Source of the DNA: Bacillota bacterium
Lineage (GTDB): Bacteria; Bacillota; Bacilli; Bacillales; Cytobacillaceae
DNA length: 6,709 nucleotides
Direction: 5' to 3'
NCBI GenBank assembly: GCA_023387295.1
Contig: JAEWIG010000340.1
Coordinates: 1 to 6,709 of the forward strand
The position numbers were made by a program, and so were the translations under genes. The notes under the pieces are model-generated. The model did not search any database. It saw nothing but the letters and a program-made list of their open reading frames with translations, and was not told the origin of the DNA. Of the stretch, positions 1 through 5,681 are shown piece after piece. Within the stretch, counting starts at the first letter, position 1. Every line of letters starts with the position of its first letter.

Positions 1-1535
1 ATCTTAAGTGATGCTAGTTCTGATTTAACTTCAGCTTTTGTTAAAGAATCTGTAGCTTGAATTTCTATACGCGTACCTTGTGTAAAATCAATTCCTAAAT
101 TCAAACCAAAAACAGATACAATGATAATCCCCGCAGCCATTAAAGCACCAGAAACCATATAGTAAATTTTTCTTGGTTTTACAAAGTCAAATCGATCAAA
201 CTTAGTTGATAAATCATGAGTATCTAAATTTTCGGCAATATCGTGAATAGCGTTTTTATTGACGCCAAACCAGTCTGGTTTTTTATTAAATAAATTGCTG
301 TTTACCCATAGGCCTAACAATAATCTTGAACCATAAACAGCTGTTATGAAGCTTACTAAAATACTGATAATCAGCATTGTGGCAAATCCTTTTACAGAGC
401 TTGTCCCGTAAAAGAAAAGCACACCTGCTGCCAAAAGCGTTGTAATATTCGCATCAAAAATTGACGCAAATGAGTTTTTACTTCCCGCTTGGAATGCAGA
501 CTTAATCGTTCTTCCTACTCTTATCTCTTCTTTAATTCGCTCATAGGTAATGATGTTTGCATCAACTGCCATCCCGACTCCAAGAATAAGTGCAGCGATT
601 CCAGGTAATGTTAGAACACCATTCATCCAATCAAAAATAAGGAGAATCAAGAAAATATAAATTGATAATGTTACCGTTGCAATGAAACCAGGGAAACGAT
701 AATACACAATCATAAATAAGAAGATAATAGAAATACCGACGATTCCACCAAGAACTGTTTTTTGCAGTGCTTGTTCACCGAATTGAGCACCAACAGATGT
801 TGAATAAACCTCTGTTAGTTTTACAGGTAACGAACCAGCATTTAACAAATCGGCTAATTCTTGCGCTTCTTCAATCGTAAAGCTTCCCACGATTGAAACT
901 GTATCTTGATTAAAAACTTGACTTACCCTAGGTGCTGAAATTAAATGGTCGTTTTCAATCCCATTCGAAGCTTTAAACGAATCTTTGCCTTCTTCAAAAT
1001 CAAGCCAAATCGCAAGAATATTGTTAGGTTCACCCATCGCAACGATACGTTCGGTTACTTCTTTAAATTTACTCGCACTATTCAACTTAATGGATACACT
1101 TGGTCTCCCATTTTCGTCAAAGGTTTGCTTTGCTCCACCTTCAGCTAGATCGGACCCATCCATTAAAGGCTCATCGTTTACATCACGAAAAGTTAAATTT
1201 GCTTCAGTAGACAAAATTTCACGTGCTTTGTTTTGATCCGTTACACCAGCAAGCTGAACACGTATTCGATTTTCACCTTCTACTTGAATATTAGGCTCAC
1301 TAACACCTAACACGTTTACCCGCTTATCCAATGCTTTTGCCGTACTAACTAAAGCCTCTTTATCGATTTTTTGACCATCTTCTAAAGGAGAAACTTCATA
1401 TAGAACCTCAAATCCACCTTGAAGGTCTAAGCCTAGTTTAATATCATTTAAAATTCCTTTTGTTGTTGTCCCAGCTATACTTCCGAATAATACCAAAATC
1501 AGGAAGAAGGCAACTATACGACCACGCTTTACCAT
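1..1535 (-). CDS. secDF: Protein translocase subunit SecDF (fused), 3'-partial
   Basis: SecDF is a membrane partner of SecYEG that uses the proton motive force to help move preproteins outward. My translation from ATG 1533-1535 gives 511 residues, open to the window edge; the Bacillus fusion is about 737 aa, so roughly two thirds is present. Visible in order: an N-terminal membrane helix (about 7-24), the SecD motif LGLDLQGGF (34-42), the extracytoplasmic domain (to about 240), a set of membrane helices containing GVGMAVDANIITYERIKEE (about 318-336) with the conserved Asp, then a linker of about 60 residues and the first SecF helix followed by the SecF motif LGIDFTQGT (about 479-487). SecD and SecF therefore run on in one frame, as is usual in bacilli. 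The start is set by AAGGAGGAT at 1545-1553. A strong promoter lies at 1668-1696. No frameshift was seen in the visible part. Confidence 0.97.
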   Translation of the reverse strand, partial: MVKRGRIVAFFLILVLFGSIAGTTTKGILNDIKLGLDLQGGFEVLYEVSPLEDGQKIDKEALVSTAKALDKRVNVLGVSEPNIQVEGENRIRVQLAGVTDQNKAREILSTEANLTFRDVNDEPLMDGSDLAEGGAKQTFDENGRPSVSIKLNSASKFKEVTERIVAMGEPNNILAIWLDFEEGKDSFKASNGIENDHLISAPRVSQVFNQDTVSIVGSFTIEEAQELADLLNAGSLPVKLTEVYSTSVGAQFGEQALQKTVLGGIVGISIIFLFMIVYYRFPGFIATVTLSIYIFLILLIFDWMNGVLTLPGIAALILGVGMAVDANIITYERIKEEIRVGRTIKSAFQAGSKNSFASIFDANITTLLAAGVLFFYGTSSVKGFATMLIISILVSFITAVYGSRLLLGLWVNSNLFNKKPDWFGVNKNAIHDIAENLDTHDLSTKFDRFDFVKPRKIYYMVSGALMAAGIIIVSVFGLNLGIDFTQGTRIEIQATDSLTKAEVKSELASLK

Positions 1536-1544
1536 TATGTAAAA

Positions 1545-1553
1545 ATCCTCCTT
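1545..1553 (-). promoter_or_regulatory. secDF ribosome binding site
   Basis: AAGGAGGAT reads on the minus strand 9 nt before ATG 1533-1535. It is a near-perfect Shine-Dalgarno match and fixes the secDF start. The same bases lie inside a short upstream open frame (1535-1627), so any translation of that frame would run over this site. Confidence 0.85.
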
Positions 1554-1559
1554 AATTCA

Positions 1560-1576
1560 AAGCCTACGAAAGGCTT
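1560..1576 (-). other. Small hairpin in the secDF leader
   Basis: Arms AAGCCT (1560-1565) and AGGCTT (1571-1576) enclose a 5-nt loop. In the mRNA the hairpin ends six bases before the secDF Shine-Dalgarno sequence. No T-run follows, so it does not look like a terminator; it could tune ribosome access. The effect is inferred; only the base pairing is seen. Confidence 0.4.
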
Positions 1577-1667
1577 ACGAGCATGTAACCGGCTGTTATC
1601 ATTCCAATAACTTAACATTAAAAACATTATGTAAGAAACAATGCATCGACCGGAAATTCCATTATTC

Positions 1668-1696
1668 ATTATGAAACAGTTTGGAAAAGCTGTCAA
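1668..1696 (-). promoter_or_regulatory. Sigma-A promoter for secDF
   Basis: On the minus strand a perfect -35 box TTGACA (1691-1696) is followed after exactly 17 nt by CATAAT (1668-1673), five of six bases of the -10 consensus. It begins 12 bases after the comN stop codon. The predicted transcript would start near 1661 and carry a leader of about 125 nt before secDF. I see no terminator between comN and this promoter, so readthrough from comN may also contribute. Confidence 0.75.
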
Positions 1697-1707
1697 TTTT
1701 TCTACGA

Positions 1708-2001
1708 CTATTTTAAAAGCTCTCGAAGCTCATCCTCATCATTAAATGAAAATTCAGCCTCTTTAAAAGCTTCCACTGTCGCATAATTAATAAATTCACC
1801 AACCTTAATGGACATGATATCGGAAACCACTTCATGTACTAATTTAGGTTCCGTTTCTTTCCGCCATTTTTTTCTCGTCAAAAAATTCCAAAGCTCTTGC
1901 TCGGTCACTCGCTCATATCCTAACAGTGAAAATTCCTCAAGCTTACTATCCAAAACTACCTTCACGTCTTTACGAAGAAAATCATTCATATGGCTAGTCA
2001 T
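1708..2001 (-). CDS. comN: Post-transcriptional regulator ComN
   Basis: This 97-aa protein is soluble, rich in charged residues, and has no signal peptide or membrane segment. I identify it as ComN (formerly YrzD) from the segment LLGYERVTEQELWNFLTRKKW (26-46), its size, and its place between secDF and spoVB. In B. subtilis ComN is known to act after transcription on the late competence comE operon and to gather at division sites and poles through DivIVA. The acidic C-terminus (about 82-97) follows the conserved core. The start at 1999-2001 is preferred over the internal Met at residue 5 because AGGGGGC (2009-2015) lies 7 nt upstream. It shares orientation with secDF, 172 bp away, and is divergent from spoVB. 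Identification rests on recalled family features, not on a search. Confidence 0.85.
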   Translation of the reverse strand: MTSHMNDFLRKDVKVVLDSKLEEFSLLGYERVTEQELWNFLTRKKWRKETEPKLVHEVVSDIMSIKVGEFINYATVEAFKEAEFSFNDEDELRELLK

Positions 2002-2074
2002 AACAAAAGCCCCCTATTTTAGGAAAATAAAATCATGTTATTTAGTTATTATTCGCGCATTTTGAAGGCACGAA

Positions 2075-2104
2075 ATTATTTAAATGCTTGTCATTCTTTG
2101 TCCA
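2075..2104 (-). promoter_or_regulatory. Probable sigma-A promoter for comN
   Basis: The minus strand shows TGGACA (2099-2104) and AATAAT (2075-2080) separated by 18 nt; each box matches five of six consensus bases. Transcription would start near 2068, giving a 5' untranslated region of about 66 nt before comN. It sits in the 163-bp divergent gap shared with spoVB. Confidence 0.45.
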
Positions 2105-2164
2105 TCTTATTGCATATAGTTAATTGTATATGATCACACCTATTTTGAGAAGGCAGGGAGCACA

Positions 2165-3727
2165 ATGTCTAAGTTTTTAAAAGGAACGATTGTATTACTA
2201 GCAGCCGGTCTTGTTACAAGGGTGCTTGGATTCATAAATCGGATTGTGATTGCGAGGTTTATTGGAGAAGAAGGCGTAGGGTTATTTATGATGGCATTTC
2301 CTACATTAATTCTTGTCGTTACCATAACCCAGCTCGGTTTACCTGTAGCCATTTCGAAGAATGTGGCAGAAGCCGAAGCACGTGGTGATATGGGAAAAAT
2401 AAAAAAGATACTAGTTGTTTCCCTTGCAACAACTATTTTACTTTCAGTTATTTTTACACCAGCATTAATCTTACTTGCTCCATATCTTTCCGAAACATTA
2501 TTTACTGATTCAAGAACGCATTTGCCTTTACTAGCCATAGCTCCAATCGTACCGATCATTGCCGTTTCCTCCGTTATCAGAGGGTATTTCCAAGGTAGAC
2601 AAAATATGAAGCCTGCAGCCTATTCCCAAGTAATTGAGCAGATTGTTAGAATTTCATTGATTGCTACGATGACTAAAGCATTTCTCCCTTTTGGAATTGA
2701 GTATGCAGCTGCTGGAGCAATGTTGGCATCCGTTATAGGAGAACTCGCTTCTTTAATTTTTTTATTAACTACCTTTAAACTCAAGAAAAAATTTAGAGTA
2801 AGAAAACAATTTTTCCAATATGTAAAATCAGGTAAATCGACGTTCAATGAGCTTATGAGTATTGCAATTCCGACAACAGGAAGCAGAATGATTGGATCAT
2901 TAGCTTGGTTTTTTGAACCCATTGTCGTAGCTCATTCTTTAGCGATTGCTGGTGTTGCAGCTATAACTGCTACGAAGATGTATGGTGCGCTCACAGGCTT
3001 TGCCTTACCCTTATTAATGCTGCCATCCTTTATTACCTATTCTTTGGCGACCTCGTTAGTCCCAGCGATTAGTGAGGCCAATTCGAAAAACAATAAGCAA
3101 TTGATAGAATATAGATTGCAGCAAGCACTCCGATTTACATTTCTAACTGGGGGACTAGCTGTCATCATCCTTTATGTTTTATCTGAGGAATTAATGCAGT
3201 TAATGTATGGCTCAACAAGTGGCGCTCCTTTTATTAAACTCATGGCTCCATTCTTTATTTTTTATTATTACCAAGGTCCATTGCAGGCCGCTCTCCAAGC
3301 AATGAATTTAGCGAAAGCTGCTATGATTAATAGCCTTATCGGAGCAATTGTCAAAACGGCTATTATATTCTTCCTCGCAAGTCAGCCTGCATTCGGGATT
3401 AATGGAGTGGCTTTAGGCATTCTAGTCGGATTTGTTCTTGTAACATTGCTTCATTTTGCGACTGTTCTTAAAGCTATCTCATTCACTTTCCATGTTCGGG
3501 AATATGTAGTAACGTTTTTTGTCATGGGAGTAGCAGGTTGTAGCGGTTATTTACTGTTGCAGAATATGAACAGTAGCATCCCTCTTGTTGTTCAGGTTTT
3601 ATTTATTACGTTTTTCATCACCTTCATTTACTCCATTTTGGTCATTTTTTTAGGATTAGTTAAAAAGGATGAATTAAAGCGAATTCCTTGGATCGGAAAA
3701 CCATTATCAAAATTTTCCTTTCGCTAA
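2165..3727 (+). CDS. spoVB: Stage V sporulation protein B (MOP-superfamily lipid flippase)
   Basis: This 520-aa polytopic membrane protein is close to the roughly 518 aa of B. subtilis SpoVB. It belongs to the MOP flippase superfamily (polysaccharide transporter branch, related to MurJ and Wzx) and is required for spore cortex peptidoglycan, probably by moving a lipid-linked precursor across the forespore outer membrane. Typical features are the N-terminal GLVTRVLGFINRIVIARFIG (15-34), the PVAISKNVAEAEARGD loop (60-75), the IRGYFQGRQNMKPAAYSQ stretch (138-155), GSLAWFFEPIVVAHSL (244-259), and hydrophobic helices nearly throughout, about 12-14 in all. The start at 2165 has AGGCAGGGAG just upstream (2151-2160). 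Sporulation sigma-E control is known in B. subtilis; here I see only a weak candidate (GCATATA 2112-2118, CACACCTA 2135-2142). It is monocistronic and convergent with yrbG. Confidence 0.95.
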   Translation: MSKFLKGTIVLLAAGLVTRVLGFINRIVIARFIGEEGVGLFMMAFPTLILVVTITQLGLPVAISKNVAEAEARGDMGKIKKILVVSLATTILLSVIFTPALILLAPYLSETLFTDSRTHLPLLAIAPIVPIIAVSSVIRGYFQGRQNMKPAAYSQVIEQIVRISLIATMTKAFLPFGIEYAAAGAMLASVIGELASLIFLLTTFKLKKKFRVRKQFFQYVKSGKSTFNELMSIAIPTTGSRMIGSLAWFFEPIVVAHSLAIAGVAAITATKMYGALTGFALPLLMLPSFITYSLATSLVPAISEANSKNNKQLIEYRLQQALRFTFLTGGLAVIILYVLSEELMQLMYGSTSGAPFIKLMAPFFIFYYYQGPLQAALQAMNLAKAAMINSLIGAIVKTAIIFFLASQPAFGINGVALGILVGFVLVTLLHFATVLKAISFTFHVREYVVTFFVMGVAGCSGYLLLQNMNSSIPLVVQVLFITFFITFIYSILVIFLGLVKKDELKRIPWIGKPLSKFSFR

Positions 3728-3746
3728 GAAAAATCTATGTAAAACA

Positions 3747-3780
3747 TAAGAGAGATCATACATATTTTAGATGTCTCTTA
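3747..3780. terminator. Possible bidirectional terminator between spoVB and yrbG
   Basis: Arms TAAGAGA (3747-3753) and TCTCTTA (3774-3780) form a 7-bp stem, extended after a G-G mismatch by ATC/GAT pairs. A pyrimidine-rich CTTCTTTTC follows on the plus strand, and TGTTTTACAT then a run of five T on the minus strand. The right arm contains the yrbG stop codon (3778-3780). The stem is AT-rich and the T-tracts are interrupted, so termination may be weak. Confidence 0.45.
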
Positions 3781-4428
3781 CTTCTTTTCATCATGTAAAT
3801 CAATATAGAATTGACCATTTTCAAAGCTACACAAAGAAATTTTATGAATTTCATTATATCCCCTATCTCGTAGCTGCTGTCTAAGCCATAAATTAGTTTT
3901 ATTTATTTTTTCTAGATTCGACTCTTGAATGGCTCCATCAAGTATAAGAGGGAGTGTCATACTTCCCTTCTTCTTTTTTTCTTTTTTTAGTACGGATAAT
4001 TCACCAGTTGTTTCTAAAATAGCAAATTCAACATCGGTAATGTTTTTTATATCATTTACACGTAATTGAAATAATAAATCGTCAAAGTTATAGCGATTCT
4101 TTCTCATTGCTTCTTCATCAATCTTACCCTTATTGATAATGATCGTTGGTTTCCCATCAAGCAAGTCACGCAATTTCTTACTTTTTAATGTCGCAAAGGC
4201 TAAAGTCATTTGGATGATCATTAATATGATCATGGGAAGGATATTATCAATTAATGACGAATCTGGCTTTTCTATCGCTATCACTGCAAGTTCTGCCAGC
4301 ATGATAGAGACAACAAAGTCTACCACACTAAGCTGACCAAGTTCCTTTTTCCCCATTATTCTTAAAATGATTAAGATTAATACATACAAAAAAAATGTCC
4401 GAAAAATAATGGTTAAATAATTTTCCAT
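3778..4428 (-). CDS. yrbG: DUF421 (YetF-like) membrane protein YrbG
   Basis: This 216-aa protein shows the DUF421/YetF layout: a hydrophobic N-terminal helix (about 5-24), then GKKELGQLSVVDFVVSI (26-42), which matches the family signature of a Gly-Lys-x-Glu-Leu-Gly-Gln segment and an Asp-Phe-Val-Val helix, a third helix (about 62-82), then the cytoplasmic domain with DGKPTIIINKGKIDEEAM (91-108), DDLLFQLRVNDI (116-127) and DVEFAILETTGELSVLKK (132-149). A Lys-rich tract (148-154) links to a further 60 residues. The molecular role of the family is not established; spore germination links are known for some relatives, and I do not infer one here. The start at 4426-4428 is set by AAGGGGGAG (4434-4442). 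The symbol comes from length and neighbourhood. It is divergent from yrzE. Confidence 0.85.
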   Translation of the reverse strand: MENYLTIIFRTFFLYVLILIILRIMGKKELGQLSVVDFVVSIMLAELAVIAIEKPDSSLIDNILPMIILMIIQMTLAFATLKSKKLRDLLDGKPTIIINKGKIDEEAMRKNRYNFDDLLFQLRVNDIKNITDVEFAILETTGELSVLKKEKKKKGSMTLPLILDGAIQESNLEKINKTNLWLRQQLRDRGYNEIHKISLCSFENGQFYIDLHDEKK

Positions 4429-4539
4429 TCTCTCTCCCCCTTTATCTGCTTTTCCTCCTTATTGTTCGCATTAAATACTTAAACATGTGTACTTAACTTT
4501 TATGTTTTTTGCCAAACAATTGTATTCTATTTTTTCCTT

Positions 4540-4553
4540 AGCATGAATATGCT
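4540..4553. repeat. Short inverted repeat in the yrbG-yrzE divergent gap
   Basis: AGCAT (4540-4544) and ATGCT (4549-4553) are perfect 5-bp arms around GAAT. It lies 38 bp before the yrzE GTG in a 163-bp gap serving two divergent genes, where an operator would be plausible. The arms are short and could arise by chance in this AT-rich sequence. Confidence 0.25.
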
Positions 4554-4591
4554 TGTACTAAGTAACAGGCAGTCTATCGCCTAAAACTATA

Positions 4592-5008
4592 GTGAAGAGA
4601 AGGGAGAGGGGCACTATCGAAGAGTCTAGAAATGTCAGCGGTGCTGTCCTTTATGGGATTATTGTTATTTTTGTATTGGCTATTTTAAGCAGCTTCGTTT
4701 TTTCTTTATTACTGAAGTTCACCTCACTTCAAGAAACATCGTTAACCTATATTACAACCGCAGTCTCATTCGTAGCACTTTTCATTGGAGGCTTTATTTC
4801 TGGAGGAAAAGGAAAACAAAAGGGCTGGCTACTTGGAGGATTAACGGGATTGATTTATTCCCTAATTATTTTTTTATTCCAATTTTTAGGACTAGATAGC
4901 CTATTTACAATCGAACAAATTATCTATCATTCATGTTACATACTTACCGCAATGATGGGTGGCATTCTTGGTGTTAATATGTCCAATAGCAGGTCAAGCT
5001 CAGCTTAA
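4592..5008 (+). CDS. yrzE: TIGR04086-type small membrane protein YrzE
   Basis: This protein of 138 residues (from GTG) has four hydrophobic helices at about 18-41, 52-71, 78-100 and 108-128, with a Gly-rich second-to-third junction (FIGGFISGGKGKQKGWLLGGLTG, 64-86) typical of the YrzE family. No enzymatic motif is present and the function is unknown. The start is uncertain. The only standard start codon before the first helix is GTG 4592, which has no Shine-Dalgarno sequence upstream. By contrast AGAAGGGAG (4598-4606) lies 9 nt before an in-frame ATC at 4616, which would give a 130-aa protein beginning Met-Glu-Glu-Ser. I keep the GTG because it is the conventional choice, but think the ATC position fits better. 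It converges on yajC through a strong terminator. Confidence 0.8.
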   Translation: MKRRERGTIEESRNVSGAVLYGIIVIFVLAILSSFVFSLLLKFTSLQETSLTYITTAVSFVALFIGGFISGGKGKQKGWLLGGLTGLIYSLIIFLFQFLGLDSLFTIEQIIYHSCYILTAMMGGILGVNMSNSRSSSA

Positions 5009-5062
5009 GATGAAATTTAATAAATAGGATGAAAACACAGCTAGAAAAGTTGAGGGAAGGGA

Positions 5063-5104
5063 ACAAAAAAGAAGTGGAATCGTTAAATTCCACTTCTTTT
5101 TTGT
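5063..5104. terminator. Strong bidirectional intrinsic terminator between yrzE and yajC
   Basis: An 18-bp perfect inverted repeat, ACAAAAAAGAAGTGGAAT at 5063-5080 and its exact complement at 5087-5104, encloses the 6-nt loop CGTTAA. The plus strand ends in six T, and the A-run on the left arm supplies six T for the minus strand, so it can stop transcripts from both convergent genes. The yajC stop codon lies 19 bp to its right. Confidence 0.93.
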
Positions 5105-5122
5105 CTTTAAGGCTTGTCTTTT

Positions 5123-5404
5123 TTACTTTGACAGTAAATCTCCAGATGCTTCAGTTACTTCACGAATAGCTCCGCGATCGTATGTAAGACGGCTACCATC
5201 TCCACATTTGATGACTACTTTTCCTTCATCAATTGCATCGATAAAACCGTGAAGACCTCCAATTGTAACAACCTTATCTCCCTTTTTCAAATCGTTCTGC
5301 ATTTGCTGAACCGCCTTTTGACGTTTCTGCTGCGGACGAATAAGTAAAAAGTAAAATAAAACAAACATTAACAACAGTGGTCCTATTGTACCAATCAGTT
5401 CCAT
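5123..5404 (-). CDS. yajC: Preprotein translocase subunit YajC
   Basis: YajC (YrbF in B. subtilis) is a small single-helix protein that associates with SecDF and the SecYEG channel. From ATG 5402-5404 it is 93 aa: a membrane helix at about 5-22 running into the hallmark FYFLLIRPQQKRQKA (17-31), then a cytoplasmic domain with KKGDKVVTIGGLHGFIDAIDE (40-60) and VVIKCGDGSRLTYDRGAI (63-80). A longer reading from ATG 5425 would add seven residues, but AAGGAGGG (5411-5418) lies 6 nt before the chosen start and would be coding in the longer version, so the shorter is preferred. It follows tgt in the same orientation after 272 bp of repeat-rich DNA. I found no convincing separate promoter, so it probably depends at least partly on tgt transcription. 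Confidence 0.96.
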   Translation of the reverse strand: MELIGTIGPLLLMFVLFYFLLIRPQQKRQKAVQQMQNDLKKGDKVVTIGGLHGFIDAIDEGKVVIKCGDGSRLTYDRGAIREVTEASGDLLSK

Positions 5405-5480
5405 TACATTCCCTCCTTCCATCAAGTATTTATGCTCAGAAATAAAGGTATTCCCCTATTTGAACAATCACAATTTTGAA

Positions 5481-5592
5481 GCATGAATCAAATTCGCCTT
5501 GGCGTATTTGCGTCCAGATTTTTATCGGGCTTGCCCGATAAATTCCTTTAAAAAATCTGAGACATCCGCCGGAGGCTTTAACTTCATTCAGC
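5481..5592 (-). repeat. Long imperfect palindrome (about 112 bp) in the tgt-yajC gap
   Basis: Nested complementary segments run from outside in: TGAATCAAATT (5484-5494) against AACTTCATTCA (5580-5590); GCCT (5496-5499) against AGGC (5573-5576); GGCG (5501-5504) against CGCC (5567-5570); CAGATTTTT (5515-5523) against AAAAATCTG (5551-5559); and the perfect core TTTATCGGGC (5521-5530) with GCCCGATAAA (5533-5542). The whole folds into one hairpin. Its GC-rich cores stand out from the AT-rich surroundings. It does not end in a T-run. It resembles a dispersed palindromic repeat (REP- or MITE-like unit), but copy number cannot be judged from this window. Assigned to the minus strand because two mismatches become G-U pairs only in that RNA. 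Confidence 0.8.
5521..5542. repeat. Perfect 10-bp hairpin at the centre of the palindrome
   Basis: TTTATCGGGC at 5521-5530 is followed after TT by its exact complement at 5533-5542. It is the tip of the larger fold and by far its most stable part; the realistic RNA loop is CTTG or CAAG. No T-tract follows in either direction, so it is not a standard terminator. Confidence 0.85.
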
Positions 5593-5681
5593 TGAGGTTC
5601 TAACCCCTTCTAAAAATGAATTATTTTAATAAGCATCTCACAACTTTTAGAAGTAAAAGACTTTTGCTGAATGAAGTTAAA
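5577..5681 (-). repeat. Inverted repeat spanning the tgt stop codon
   Basis: TTTAACTTCATTCAGC (5577-5592) is exactly complementary over 16 bp to 5666-5681. Inside lies a second perfect pair, CTTCTAAAA (5607-5615) with TTTTAGAAG (5645-5653). The right outer arm contains the tgt stop codon (5677-5679) and part of the last sense codon. The left outer arm is also the right arm of the adjacent 112-bp palindrome, so it can join only one of the two folds at a time. Confidence 0.8.

Noticed and set aside
945..1236. Two overlapping plus-strand open frames (67 and 83 codons) opposite secDF
   Set aside because: They are antisense to the SecD extracytoplasmic domain, overlap each other and match no family I know.
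1808..2065. 85-codon plus-strand frame covering comN and the gap before spoVB
   Set aside because: It is antisense to comN and ends in AT-rich noncoding DNA; the comN frame has a proper ribosome binding site and family-like sequence.
2112..2142. Sigma-E promoter for spoVB (GCATATA and CACACCTA)
   Set aside because: The -10 box matches poorly and the spacing depends on how the -35 is aligned. Expected from B. subtilis biology, but too weak to list as a feature.
2140..2559. 139-codon open frame on the minus strand opposite the 5' part of spoVB
   Set aside because: It lies fully antisense to a clear spoVB reading frame, and its translation is a low-complexity mix with no recognisable fold or family. 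It is a shadow of codon bias.
5405..5425. Seven-residue N-terminal extension of YajC from ATG 5425
   Set aside because: The extension consists of the Shine-Dalgarno sequence AAGGAGGG and its flanks; the ATG at 5402-5404 is correctly spaced from it.
5405..5480. Dedicated sigma-A promoter for yajC
   Set aside because: Best pairs such as TTGTGA and TACCTT match the -10 consensus at only about three positions; none is convincing.
5521..5542. tgt transcription terminator at the perfect 10-bp hairpin
   Set aside because: The stem is strong but no T-run follows on the minus strand, and the right half is followed by AAATCTGG rather than a U-tract.
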